Shown: positions 1-7,203 of the stretch, piece by piece
Numbering within the stretch: the first letter of the stretch is position 1
How the letters are laid out: the number at the start of each line of letters is the position of its first letter
Source: Gammaproteobacteria bacterium
GTDB taxonomy: Bacteria; Pseudomonadota; Gammaproteobacteria; Steroidobacterales; Steroidobacteraceae
NCBI GenBank assembly: GCA_027451085.1
Contig: DAIDKA010000105.1
Location: 1 to 10,419, forward strand
Direction of reading: 5' to 3'
Length of the DNA: 10,419 nucleotides
The notes under the pieces: generated by a model
Database searches by the model: none
Seen by the model: the letters and a program-made list of their open reading frames with translations, nothing else
Told to the model about the DNA's origin: nothing
Made by a program: the position numbers and the translations under genes

Positions 1-60
1 GCTGAAATGGATTTTGGCTTGCATAAATTGATAGGTTGTAGTAATTTTTCTAAAAGTTAT

Positions 61-135
61 AGGCGCGTAGCTCAGTGGTAGAGCATCACCTTGACATGGT
101 GGTGGTCGGTGGTTCGATCCCACTCGCGCCTACCA
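61..135 (+). tRNA. tRNA-Val (anticodon GAC)
   Basis: A complete cloverleaf can be drawn by hand. The 7-bp acceptor stem pairs 61-67 with 125-131. The D stem pairs 70-73 with 81-84. The anticodon stem pairs 86-90 with 98-102 around loop TTGACAT, with anticodon GAC at 93-95. The T stem pairs 108-112 with 120-124 around TTCGATC. The discriminator is A132 and CCA is encoded at 133-135. GAC reads GUC and GUU valine codons. The gene lies just upstream of thrS, an arrangement I know from Pseudomonas and Xanthomonas relatives. The 60 bases before it are AT-rich but show no clean -35/-10 pair, so it may belong to a tRNA cluster that begins outside the window. Confidence 0.97.
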
Positions 136-176
136 GTTTGCCAGCCCGCTGAAGGCGTGGTTTTCATCGGGCCGAG

Positions 177-206
177 GGCGTCCGTGGTTTTCGCGGACGC
201 CTTTTT
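177..206 (+). terminator. Intrinsic terminator between tRNA-Val and thrS
   Basis: An 8-bp perfect GC-rich stem (GGCGTCCG at 177-184 with CGGACGCC at 194-201) has a 9-base loop and is followed at once by five T residues (202-206). This is a textbook Rho-independent terminator for the tRNA-Val transcript. It ends only 28 bases before the thrS start codon, which leaves almost no room for a separate thrS promoter after it. It may therefore also act as an attenuator in the thrS leader. The termination role is well supported; attenuation is inference. Confidence 0.8.
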
Positions 207-234
207 CATATCAGGGTGCCCAAGGGGAGCCGCC

Positions 235-2160
235 ATGCCCGTCGTGACATTACCTGACGGCAGTCAGCGCCAGTTCGATCATCCCGTGACGGTGGATGCA
301 GTGGCCGCCAGCATTGGCGCCGGCCTGCGCAAGGCGGCCCTGGCCGGCCGCGTGGACGGCAGGCTGGTGGACACCTCGCACGTGATCGACCGCGACGTTG
401 CCCTCGCCATCGTCACCGCGAAGGATGCGGCTGGCCTGGAAATCATCCGTCATTCCAGCGCGCACCTGCTGGCGCAGGCGGTCAAGCAGCTGTTCCCCGA
501 GGCCCAGGTCACCATCGGCCCGGTGATCGACGACGGCTTCTACTACGACTTCTCCTACACGCGTGCCTTCACCACCGAGGACCTTGCCGCCATCGAGGCG
601 CGCATGACGCAGCTGTCGGAGCAGGATGAAACGATCACGCGGCGTGTCATGGCGCGCGATGCGGCCGTGGAATACTTCAAGGCCCTGGGGGAGCATTACA
701 AGGCGCAGATCATCGCCGGCATCCCGGCCGGGGAGCAGATCTCCCTCTACGGCCAGGGCGACTGGGTGGACCTGTGCCGTGGTCCGCACGTGCCCTCGAC
801 CGGCAGGCTCAAGGCCTTCAAGCTGACCAAGGTCGCCGGCGCCTACTGGCGCGGGGACTCCCGCAATGAAATGCTCCAGCGCATCTATGGCACCGCCTGG
901 GCGGACAAGAAGCAGCTGGACGAATACCTGCATCGCCTGGAGGAGGCCGAAAAGCGCGATCACCGCCGCATCGGTCGCGAGCAGGACCTGTTCCATGTGC
1001 AGGAAGAGGGCCCCGGCCTGGTGTTCTGGCATCCCAGGGGCTGGGCCATCTGGCAGGCGGTCGAACAGTACATGCGCGGCGTCTATCGTGCCAGCGGCTA
1101 CCAGGAAGTGCGCTGCCCGCAGGTGCTCGATGTGTCGCTGTGGCAGAAGTCCGGCCACTGGGACAACTACAAGGAGAACATGTTCTTCACCGAGTCGGAG
1201 AAGCGCACCTATGCGCTCAAGCCGATGAACTGCCCGGGCCACATCCAGGTCTTCAATCACACCCTGCACAGCCACAATGAGCTGCCGATCCGCTACGGCG
1301 AGTTCGGTGCCTGCCACCGCAACGAGCCTTCCGGCGCGCTGCACGGCATCCTGCGCGTACGTGGCTTCACGCAGGACGATGGCCACATCTTCTGCACGGA
1401 AGAGCAGATCGAGTCCGAGGTCACCGCTTTTCATCAGCAGGCGCTCAGGGTCTATGCTGATTTCGGTTTCACCGACATCCAGATCAAGATCGCGCTGCGC
1501 CCCGACAAGCGCCTGGGCACCGACGCGACCTGGGACAAGGCCGAAAGCGCGCTGCGCGCGGCTTTGACGACCTGTGGCGTAGCCTGGCAGGAACTGCCGG
1601 GCGAGGGCGCATTTTACGGTCCGAAGATCGAATATCACCTGCAGGATGCGATCGGCCGCACCTGGCAGCTGGGCACGATCCAGGTCGATTTCATGATGCC
1701 GGGCCGGCTCGGGTCGGAATATGTCGGCGCCGATTCCGGCCGCCATGTGCCTGTCATGCTGCACCGGGCCATCGTGGGCTCGATGGAGCGGTTCATCGGC
1801 ATTCTGATCGAACACCATGCAGGGCGGCTGCCCACCTGGCTGGCTCCGGAGCAGGTGGCGGTGCTCAACATTACCGAGCGCCAGGCGGATTATGTAACTA
1901 AAGTATTGGAAGTACTTAAGAAACATGAGGTTCGCGCCATTGCCGACTTGCTCAATGAAAAGATCGGCCGTAAGATCCGCGAGCACACGCTGCAGCGTGT
2001 CCCATACCTATTGGTCGTCGGCGACAAAGAAGTTGCTGCGAACCAGCTTGCAGTACGTACACGGAGTGGCAAGGACCTGGGCACGATGTCTGTAGAGACG
2101 TTCCTGGAACGCCTGCAGGTCGAGCTCGATACCCGTGGGCGTACAACTTTGGAGGACTGA
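235..2160 (+). CDS. thrS: Threonyl-tRNA synthetase
   Basis: This is a class II aminoacyl-tRNA synthetase that charges tRNA-Thr in the cytoplasm. The product is 641 residues, against 642 in E. coli. Domains in order are TGS (about 1-61), the editing domain with HSSAH (H73, H77) and DLCRGPH (C181, H185), the catalytic core (about 240-535) and the C-terminal anticodon-binding domain. The zinc ligands expected from E. coli are present: C333 in MNCPGH, H384 in DDGHIF and H510 in VMLHRAI. Class II motif 2 (ACHRNEPSGALHG) and motif 3 (GSMERFIGILIEH) are intact, so it should be active. ATG 235 is chosen because it gives the family N-terminus (MPVVTLPDGS) and follows GGGGAG at 224-229. The open frame extends upstream into tRNA-Val, but that part is not coding. 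Codons around 1888-1930 are unusually AT-rich. Confidence 0.97.
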   Translation: MPVVTLPDGSQRQFDHPVTVDAVAASIGAGLRKAALAGRVDGRLVDTSHVIDRDVALAIVTAKDAAGLEIIRHSSAHLLAQAVKQLFPEAQVTIGPVIDDGFYYDFSYTRAFTTEDLAAIEARMTQLSEQDETITRRVMARDAAVEYFKALGEHYKAQIIAGIPAGEQISLYGQGDWVDLCRGPHVPSTGRLKAFKLTKVAGAYWRGDSRNEMLQRIYGTAWADKKQLDEYLHRLEEAEKRDHRRIGREQDLFHVQEEGPGLVFWHPRGWAIWQAVEQYMRGVYRASGYQEVRCPQVLDVSLWQKSGHWDNYKENMFFTESEKRTYALKPMNCPGHIQVFNHTLHSHNELPIRYGEFGACHRNEPSGALHGILRVRGFTQDDGHIFCTEEQIESEVTAFHQQALRVYADFGFTDIQIKIALRPDKRLGTDATWDKAESALRAALTTCGVAWQELPGEGAFYGPKIEYHLQDAIGRTWQLGTIQVDFMMPGRLGSEYVGADSGRHVPVMLHRAIVGSMERFIGILIEHHAGRLPTWLAPEQVAVLNITERQADYVTKVLEVLKKHEVRAIADLLNEKIGRKIREHTLQRVPYLLVVGDKEVAANQLAVRTRSGKDLGTMSVETFLERLQVELDTRGRTTLED

Positions 2161-2163
2161 CGC

Positions 2164-2685
2164 ATCGCTATCGCATCCAAGCGCGTCCGGCGCAACGAAG
2201 AGATCACCTCGCCTCAGCTGCGCGTGATCGCAGCGGACGGCTCCCAGGCCGGTGTCATGTCACGTTTCGAGGCTCTCGACATGGCCTCCGCGGCAGGAAT
2301 GGACCTGGTGGAAGTGTCGCCCACGGCGGAACCGCCGGTTGTGCGTGTCATGGACTATGGGAAGTTCCTGTTCGAGCAGAACAAGAAGGCCCATTCGGCG
2401 AAGCGCAAGCAGAAACAGATCCAGGTCAAGGAAGTCAAATTCCGGCCTGGTACGGAGGAGGGCGATTACCAGGTCAAGCTGCGTAATCTGATCCGCTTCC
2501 TGACTGAAGGAGACAAGGCCAAGGTAACCCTGCGGTTCCGTGGCCGAGAGATGGCCCACCAGGACATCGGGCGCAGGCTTCTGGCCCGGGTTTCAGCCGA
2601 TCTTGCCCAGCATGGCGTGATCGAGCAGAACCCGATGATGGAAGGCAAGCAGATGATCATGGTCATAGGGCCGAAGAAGAAGTAA
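2164..2685 (+). CDS. infC: Translation initiation factor IF-3 (non-AUG AUC start)
   Basis: IF3 binds the 30S subunit, prevents premature 50S joining and checks the start codon and initiator tRNA. The product is 173 residues, against 180 in E. coli. The N-terminal domain includes KRVRRNEEI and VMDYGKFLFEQ, followed by the lysine-rich linker (KQKQIQVKEVKFRPGTEEGDYQVK) and a C-terminal domain ending in MVIGPKKK. There is no ATG or GTG at the family N-terminus. The first codon after a strong GGAGG at 2151-2155 (8-base spacing) is ATC 2164, with a second ATC at 2170. Starting at GTG 2224 would remove about 20 conserved residues. IF3 genes typically use AUU, AUC or AUA, which IF3 itself discriminates against, giving autorepression. 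The frame is the same as thrS, separated only by the thrS TGA, and the ribosome binding site lies inside thrS. Confidence 0.95.
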   Translation: MAIASKRVRRNEEITSPQLRVIAADGSQAGVMSRFEALDMASAAGMDLVEVSPTAEPPVVRVMDYGKFLFEQNKKAHSAKRKQKQIQVKEVKFRPGTEEGDYQVKLRNLIRFLTEGDKAKVTLRFRGREMAHQDIGRRLLARVSADLAQHGVIEQNPMMEGKQMIMVIGPKKK

Positions 2686-2791
2686 CACCGCGGCAGGGGC
2701 GGCCTTGAAGCCCCCCGGTCCGGTGTTCGCCCGCGAGCAGGTCCCGAAAGGGAAGCCTTGTGAGCGGGGCTACACAAACAGGAGTAAAGAC
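2686..2791 (+). promoter_or_regulatory. Structured infC-rpmI leader, candidate bL20 autoregulatory site
   Basis: This 106-base gap is unusually long for the operon. GGGGC 2696-2700 can pair with GCCCC 2710-2714. TCCC-GAAA-GGGA at 2742-2753 forms a GNRA-capped hairpin. GCCC 2729-2732 can pair with GGGC 2767-2770, enclosing it. In E. coli, bL20 represses rpmI-rplT by binding a pseudoknot in this same interval (established). Whether this sequence forms the equivalent fold is inference from hand pairing only. Confidence 0.35.
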
Positions 2792-2992
2792 ATGCCCAAG
2801 TTGAAGACCAACCGGGCCGCGGCCAAGCGTTTTCGCAAGACTGCCAAGGGCTACAAGGCCTACGCAGCCGGCCGCCGCCACAACCTCGGTCACAAGACCC
2901 GTAAGCTCAAGCGTCATATGCGTTCGGGCGGCAGCAGCCTGGTGCACGAGAGCGATGTCGGCCGTCTGCCGGCGCTGCTCCCGCACCTGTAA
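2792..2992 (+). CDS. rpmI: 50S ribosomal protein bL35
   Basis: This 66-residue, strongly basic protein of the large ribosomal subunit matches the family throughout (65 residues in E. coli). It opens MPKLKTNRAAAKRFRKT and has the HKTRKLKRHMR block near residue 40, which contacts 23S rRNA. The start ATG follows AGGAG at 2780-2784 with a 7-base spacer. It sits between infC and rplT as in most bacteria, and its translation is probably coupled to control by bL20 through the structured leader upstream. Nothing is truncated or missing. The C-terminal end (LPALLPHL) is slightly longer and more hydrophobic than in E. coli, within normal variation. Confidence 0.96.
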   Translation: MPKLKTNRAAAKRFRKTAKGYKAYAAGRRHNLGHKTRKLKRHMRSGGSSLVHESDVGRLPALLPHL

Positions 2993-3031
2993 GCAGCAGC
3001 TTTTTCAGGCTACCCCAACAGCAATTGCGCA

Positions 3032-3054
3032 GGCGCGCTCAGAGCAGCCGCGCC
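3032..3054 (+). promoter_or_regulatory. Hairpin in rpmI-rplT gap
   Basis: GGCGCG at 3032-3037 is complementary to CGCGCC at 3049-3054 with an 11-base loop, placed shortly before the rplT ribosome binding site (GGAG 3062-3065). It lacks a T-run, so it is not an intrinsic terminator. It could be an RNA processing site or affect rplT translation. That role is inference. Confidence 0.25.
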
Positions 3055-3072
3055 GCATAACGGAGAAAATCC

Positions 3073-3438
3073 ATGGCACGAGTCAAGCGTGGTGTGACGG
3101 CGCGAGCCCGGCATAACAAGGTTCTGGGCAAGGCGAGGGGCTACTACAATGCCCGTCGCAAGATCTATCGCGCCGCCAAGCAGGCGGTCATCAAGGCGGG
3201 TCAGTACGCGTACCGCGACCGCCGCGCCAAGAAGCGCGAGTTCCGCGCCCTGTGGATCACACGCATCAATGCCGCGGCGCGCCTGCACGGCCTGTCGTAC
3301 AGCGTGCTGATCAACGGCCTGAACAAGGCCGGCGTCACCATCGACCGCAAGATCCTGGCGGATGTGGCCGCGAATGATGCGGCCGCCTTCGGCGCGATCG
3401 CACAGCAGGCCAGGAAGGCCCTCGGCATCGCGGCCTGA
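3073..3438 (+). CDS. rplT: 50S ribosomal protein bL20
   Basis: bL20 is an early-assembly protein of the 50S subunit that also serves as translational repressor of its own operon in E. coli. The product is 121 residues (118 in E. coli). The basic N-terminal extension (MARVKRGVTARARHNKVLGKARGYYNARRKIYRAAKQAV) is followed by the globular RNA-binding domain (REFRALWITRINAAARLHGLSYSVLINGLNKAGVTIDRKILADVA). All signature segments are intact. The start ATG follows CGGAGA at 3061-3066. It lies 80 bases after rpmI and is followed within about 30 bases by pheS, so the two are very likely co-transcribed. Confidence 0.97.
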   Translation: MARVKRGVTARARHNKVLGKARGYYNARRKIYRAAKQAVIKAGQYAYRDRRAKKREFRALWITRINAAARLHGLSYSVLINGLNKAGVTIDRKILADVAANDAAAFGAIAQQARKALGIAA

Positions 3439-3470
3439 GCCCGCCGGCCCAGGCGCTTTGGGTGACCGAC

Positions 3471-4475
3471 GTGAGTGATCTCGCGTCCGCAGTCGAGCAG
3501 GCGTTGCGCGAGGCCGGCGCGTGCGCCGACCTGCCCGAACTCGATGAGTGCCGGGTGCGCTGGCTGGGCAAGAAGGGCAGTCTCACCGAGCAGTTGAAGT
3601 CGCTCGGGAGCCTGCCCCCGGCCGAGCGTGCGGCGGCCGGCGCGCGCATCAATGCAGCCAAGGTCCGCGTGCAGGAGGCGCTGGAAGCCCGGCGCGCGGA
3701 GCTTGAACGGCTGGAAGACGAGCGACAGCTCGCGGCGGGCTGCATCGATGTCACGCTGCCGGGGCGCGGGGAGGGTCGCGGTTCGCTGCACCCGGTGACC
3801 CGCGCACGGCTGCGCATCGAGGCCATCTTTCGCAGCGCCGGATTCGATGTCGCCTCGGGTCCGGAAATCGAAGACGATTTCCACAACTTCGAGGCGCTCA
3901 ACATCCCCGCCAACCATCCGGCGCGGGCGATGCACGACACCTTCTACTTCCCCGACGGCCGGTTGCTGCGCACGCATACTTCGCCGGTGCAGATCCGTTC
4001 GCTGCTGGCGCGCGGCGCGCCGCTGGCGGTGATTGCGCCGGGTCGCGTGTACCGCAACGACGCGGACATGACGCACTCGCCGATGTTCCACCAGATAGAA
4101 GGCCTGGTGGTGGGCGAGGGCATCAGCTTCGCCAACCTCAAGGCCATCCTGCATGGCTTCGTGGAGGCGTTCTTTGAACGCGACCTGGCCATGCGCCTGC
4201 GTCCCTCGTACTTTCCCTTCACCGAGCCTTCCGCGGAAGTCGACATGTCCTGCGTGTTCTGCAACGCCAAGGGCTGCCGCGTCTGCAAGCACACCACCTG
4301 GCTGGAAGTCGCAGGTTGCGGCATGGTGCATCCGCACGTCCTGGCGGCGGCGGGCGTGGACCCGGAGCGCTTCACCGGCTATGCCTTCGGCGCCGGCATC
4401 GATCGCCTGGCCATGCTGCGCTACGGGGTGAACGACATGCGCCTGTTCTTCGAGAACGACCTGCGTTTCCTCTAA
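3471..4475 (+). CDS. pheS: Phenylalanyl-tRNA synthetase alpha subunit
   Basis: PheS is the catalytic subunit of the (alpha-beta)2 synthetase charging tRNA-Phe. The N-terminal coiled-coil (about 1-85) is followed by the class II core, with GPEIEDDFHNFEALN, HPARAMHDTFYF, LLRTHTSPVQIR, RVYRND, THSPMFHQIEGL and, near the end, FAxGxGIDRLAMLRYGV. Start choice: GTG 3471 gives MSDLASAVEQAL, which aligns with E. coli MSHLAELVAS; an in-frame GTG at 3462 would add three residues. Neither has a strong ribosome binding site, though GGGTGA at 3460-3465 suits 3471. The product is 334 residues (327 in E. coli). It carries a CxxC-x4-CxxC insert (C261, C264, C269, C272), likely a zinc knuckle, just before the WLEVAGCGMVHP segment. 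E. coli PheS has only a short loop there. Confidence 0.95.
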   Translation: MSDLASAVEQALREAGACADLPELDECRVRWLGKKGSLTEQLKSLGSLPPAERAAAGARINAAKVRVQEALEARRAELERLEDERQLAAGCIDVTLPGRGEGRGSLHPVTRARLRIEAIFRSAGFDVASGPEIEDDFHNFEALNIPANHPARAMHDTFYFPDGRLLRTHTSPVQIRSLLARGAPLAVIAPGRVYRNDADMTHSPMFHQIEGLVVGEGISFANLKAILHGFVEAFFERDLAMRLRPSYFPFTEPSAEVDMSCVFCNAKGCRVCKHTTWLEVAGCGMVHPHVLAAAGVDPERFTGYAFGAGIDRLAMLRYGVNDMRLFFENDLRFL

Positions 4476-4514
4476 CAGTTCCCGGCGTTCTAGCGCGATG
4501 CAGGCCGAACAACA

Positions 4515-6896
4515 ATGAAAGTCCCGTATTCATGGCTGCGTGAGTGGGTGGACCTGCCGTGGGAGGCGGGCGAGCTGGGTTCGCGCCTGACCATGGCCGG
4601 CTTCGAGCTTGAAGCGGTGCTGCCGGCCGCCCCCGACTTCACCGGTGTCGTCGTGGCTGAGATCCTGGAGGCCGTGCCGCACCCGCAGGCGGACAAGCTG
4701 CGCGTGTGCAAGGTCAATGCGGGCGGCGCACCGCTGCAGATCGTCTGCGGTGCCCCCGATGCGCGCGCCGGCCTGCGCACCGCGCTGGCGACGGTTGGCG
4801 CGCAGCTGCCCGGCAACCCCGCCCCAATCGGCGCCGCGAAGCTGCGCGGCGTGGAGTCCGCCGGCATGCTGTGCTCGGCGCGGGAGCTGGGTCTGTCGGA
4901 AGCCCACGAGGGCATCATTGAATTCCCGGCCGATGCGCCCGTGGGGCAGGCCGTGCGGGAGTACCTTGCACTCGAGGACCGCATCCTCGAACTGAACGTG
5001 ACGCCCAACCGCGGCGACGCCATGTCCATCCTGGGGGTAGCGCGCGAGGTGTCGGCGCTGACCGGCGGCATGATCAAGGGGCCGCAGCAGGTGACGGCAC
5101 AGCAGGCCAGGCTCGACGAGCGCCTGACCGTGACTCTGGCGGCACCCCAGGCCTGTCCGCGCCTGGTGGGCCGCGTCATCCGCGGCATCGACAACAGCGC
5201 CCGCAGCCCGGTGTGGCTGCGCGAGCGGCTGCGCCGCGCCGGCGTACGTTCCATCAGTCCCGGCGTCGACGTCACCAACTACGTGCTGCTGGAACTCGGC
5301 CAGCCGATGCACGCCTACGACCTGGGCAAGGTCCAGGGTGGCCTGGATGCGCGGCTGGCCAATGCGGGTGAGCCCCTGGTTCTGCTCGATGGCCGCGAAG
5401 TGCGGCTCGATCCGGACATGCTGGTGATCGCCGACAGTGCGGGCGCGGTGGGCATTGCGGGCGTCATGGGGGGCGAGCGCACCGCTGTCAGCGCCGCAAC
5501 CACGGATATCTTCTTGGAGTCCGCGTACTTCGCCCCCCCGGCCATCGCCGGCCGCGCCCGCCGCCTGGGGCTGCACACAGATGCCAGCCAGCGCTTCGAG
5601 CGCGGCGTGGACCCCTCGGGGCAGGAGCGGGCGATCGAACGCGCCACGGCGCTGCTGCTGGCCATCGCCGGTGGTACCGCAGGGCCGGTGGTCGTCACCG
5701 AAGACCGGGCCCATGTACCGCAGCGGCCGCCGGTGCGCCTGCGCCGCGAGAGCCTCTGGCGCCTGCTGGGCGTGGGTATCGACGATGTGCGCGTCATACA
5801 GATCTTCCGTGCGCTGCAGATGGATGTGAAACTGCTGCCGCAGGGCTGGCAGGTCACGCCGCCACCGCACCGTTTCGACATCACCATCGAGGCCGACCTC
5901 ATCGAGGAAGTGGCCCGCATCGAAGGGTTCGGCGCCATTCCTGAGCAGCCGGCTGCCTCGAACCAGGTGTTTCTGCCGCTCAAGGAAGCCCGGGCCCCCG
6001 AGCGCATCGTGCTCGAGGCGCTGGTGGCGCGCGGCTGGCACGAGAGCATCAATTTCGCCTTCACCGATCCGGACTTGCAGGCAAAGCTGTTTCCGGGCGT
6101 GGAGACGCTGGCCCTGGGCAACGCCATTGCCTCGGATCTTTCCGTCATGCGGGTTTCACTGTGGCCCGGCCTGTTGAAGACCGCGCTGGAAAACCAGCGG
6201 CGCCAGGCCGACCGCATCCGCCTGTTTGAGCGCGGCGCGCGGTTCGTGATCACTGGCGGACAGGTCGCGGAAGTCGACTCCCTGGCGGGCGTCGCACTGG
6301 GCCGGCGAGTGCCTGAGCAGTGGGGGCTGGATGCCAAGGCCAGCGTCGATTTTTATGACGTGAAGGCCGATGTCGAGACATTGCTGGCCGCAACCGGTCA
6401 GTCGGGCGCCTGCACGTTCGAGGCAGCGCAGCTGCCACTGCTGCATCCCGGCCGCACGGCCCGGGTGTTGCGCGCGGGTGTTGCGCGCGGCTGGCTGGGT
6501 GAATTGCATCCGCGGCTGGTGCGCGAACTGGGATTCACCCACACGCCCGTGCTGTTCGAGCTGGACTTCGAGGCGCTGCAGGTCAGCCTGCCGGCCGGAC
6601 GGGAGATTTCCCGCTTCCCGCAGGTGCGCCGGGACCTCGCCGTGGTGCTGCCGGAGGCGGTGACTTTCAGTACCCTGCGTGAGCGTGTTACCGTGGCCGG
6701 GTCAGGCCTGCTGCGAATTGCGCGTGTATTTGACGTATATCGCGGCCCCGGTATCGAAACCGGTAGAAAAAGTATCGCTTTGGGCTTGATTTTTCAGGAT
6801 ATTGCTCGCACCCTAACCGATGAGGACGTGGACGGCGCAGTGGCGGCCATCGTGGCGGACCTGCGTACCCACCTGGATGCGACAATCAGGGAATAA
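4515..6896 (+). CDS. pheT: Phenylalanyl-tRNA synthetase beta subunit
   Basis: PheT is the tRNA-binding and editing subunit that pairs with PheS. The 793 residues match the long bacterial form (795 in E. coli). In order: N-terminal MKVPYSWLREWV, an OB-fold tRNA-binding domain (about 39-147, with HPQADKLRVCKV and KLRGVESAGMLCS), the B3/B4 editing region (NVTPNRGDAMSILGVAREV and GVDVTNYVLLELGQPMHAYD), the B5 domain (about 400-475, ending HRFDITIEADLIEEVARIEG), a catalytic-like fold, and the FDX-ACB domain (about 699-793, SRFPQVRRDLAVVLP) that binds the tRNA-Phe anticodon. No frameshift or gap is seen. ATG 4515 fits the family start but has only a weak AGG at 4502-4504. It begins 39 bases after pheS, so translation is likely linked to it. 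Confidence 0.97.
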   Translation: MKVPYSWLREWVDLPWEAGELGSRLTMAGFELEAVLPAAPDFTGVVVAEILEAVPHPQADKLRVCKVNAGGAPLQIVCGAPDARAGLRTALATVGAQLPGNPAPIGAAKLRGVESAGMLCSARELGLSEAHEGIIEFPADAPVGQAVREYLALEDRILELNVTPNRGDAMSILGVAREVSALTGGMIKGPQQVTAQQARLDERLTVTLAAPQACPRLVGRVIRGIDNSARSPVWLRERLRRAGVRSISPGVDVTNYVLLELGQPMHAYDLGKVQGGLDARLANAGEPLVLLDGREVRLDPDMLVIADSAGAVGIAGVMGGERTAVSAATTDIFLESAYFAPPAIAGRARRLGLHTDASQRFERGVDPSGQERAIERATALLLAIAGGTAGPVVVTEDRAHVPQRPPVRLRRESLWRLLGVGIDDVRVIQIFRALQMDVKLLPQGWQVTPPPHRFDITIEADLIEEVARIEGFGAIPEQPAASNQVFLPLKEARAPERIVLEALVARGWHESINFAFTDPDLQAKLFPGVETLALGNAIASDLSVMRVSLWPGLLKTALENQRRQADRIRLFERGARFVITGGQVAEVDSLAGVALGRRVPEQWGLDAKASVDFYDVKADVETLLAATGQSGACTFEAAQLPLLHPGRTARVLRAGVARGWLGELHPRLVRELGFTHTPVLFELDFEALQVSLPAGREISRFPQVRRDLAVVLPEAVTFSTLRERVTVAGSGLLRIARVFDVYRGPGIETGRKSIALGLIFQDIARTLTDEDVDGAVAAIVADLRTHLDATIRE

Positions 6897-6900
6897 CCCA

Positions 6901-7203
6901 ATGGCGGCTCTCACCAAGGCGGAGATGGCGGAGGCGCTGTTCAACCAGCTGGGCTTGAACAAGCGCGAGGCCCGTGAACTTGTGGACCTGTTTTTCGAGG
7001 AGGTCCGCACCGCGCTCTCCCACGGGGAACAGGTGAAGCTGTCCGGATTCGGTAATTTTGACCTGCGCGACAAGAACCAGCGCCCGGGTCGCAATCCGAA
7101 GACCGGCGAGGAGATTCCGATCACGGCCCGTCGTGTCGTAACCTTCCGTCCTGGGCAGAAACTGAAGGCGCGGGTGGAAGCCTATGTTGGAGCCAAAGAA
7201 TAA
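6901..7203 (+). CDS. ihfA: Integration host factor alpha subunit
   Basis: This is a DNA-bending nucleoid protein, acting as a heterodimer with IHF beta in recombination, replication and transcription. The product is 100 residues (99 in E. coli), with the HU/IHF fold opening MAALTKAEMAEALFNQLGLNKREAREL. The beta-arm RPGRNPKTGEEIPI includes P66, equivalent to the intercalating proline of E. coli IHF alpha. VTFRPGQKLKARVE follows. The alpha identity rests on sequence and on position directly after pheT, the conserved gammaproteobacterial arrangement. The start lies 4 bases after the pheT stop, and its ribosome binding site AGGGAA (6888-6893) is inside pheT, so the genes are translationally linked. 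IHF is required by many phage integrases, notable because a tRNA integration-type locus follows. Confidence 0.96.
   Translation: MAALTKAEMAEALFNQLGLNKREARELVDLFFEEVRTALSHGEQVKLSGFGNFDLRDKNQRPGRNPKTGEEIPITARRVVTFRPGQKLKARVEAYVGAKE

Noticed and set aside
15..56. Promoter for tRNA-Val (TTGATA 28-33 with TAAAAG 51-56, or TTGGCT 15-20 with TAGTAA 39-44)
   Set aside because: The first pair would start transcription inside the mature tRNA and the second has a weak -10. Neither is convincing.
91..119. Perfect TTGACA inside tRNA-Val as a promoter -35 for thrS
   Set aside because: It is the tRNA-Val(GAC) anticodon loop sequence. At 16-18 base spacing the best -10 matches only three of six positions.
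250..1986. Long minus-strand open frame opposite thrS
   Set aside because: It mirrors the codon phase of a well-conserved gene and shows no domain of its own; such antisense frames are common in GC-rich DNA. The same applies to 3201-4337, 4530-6041 and 9556-10410.
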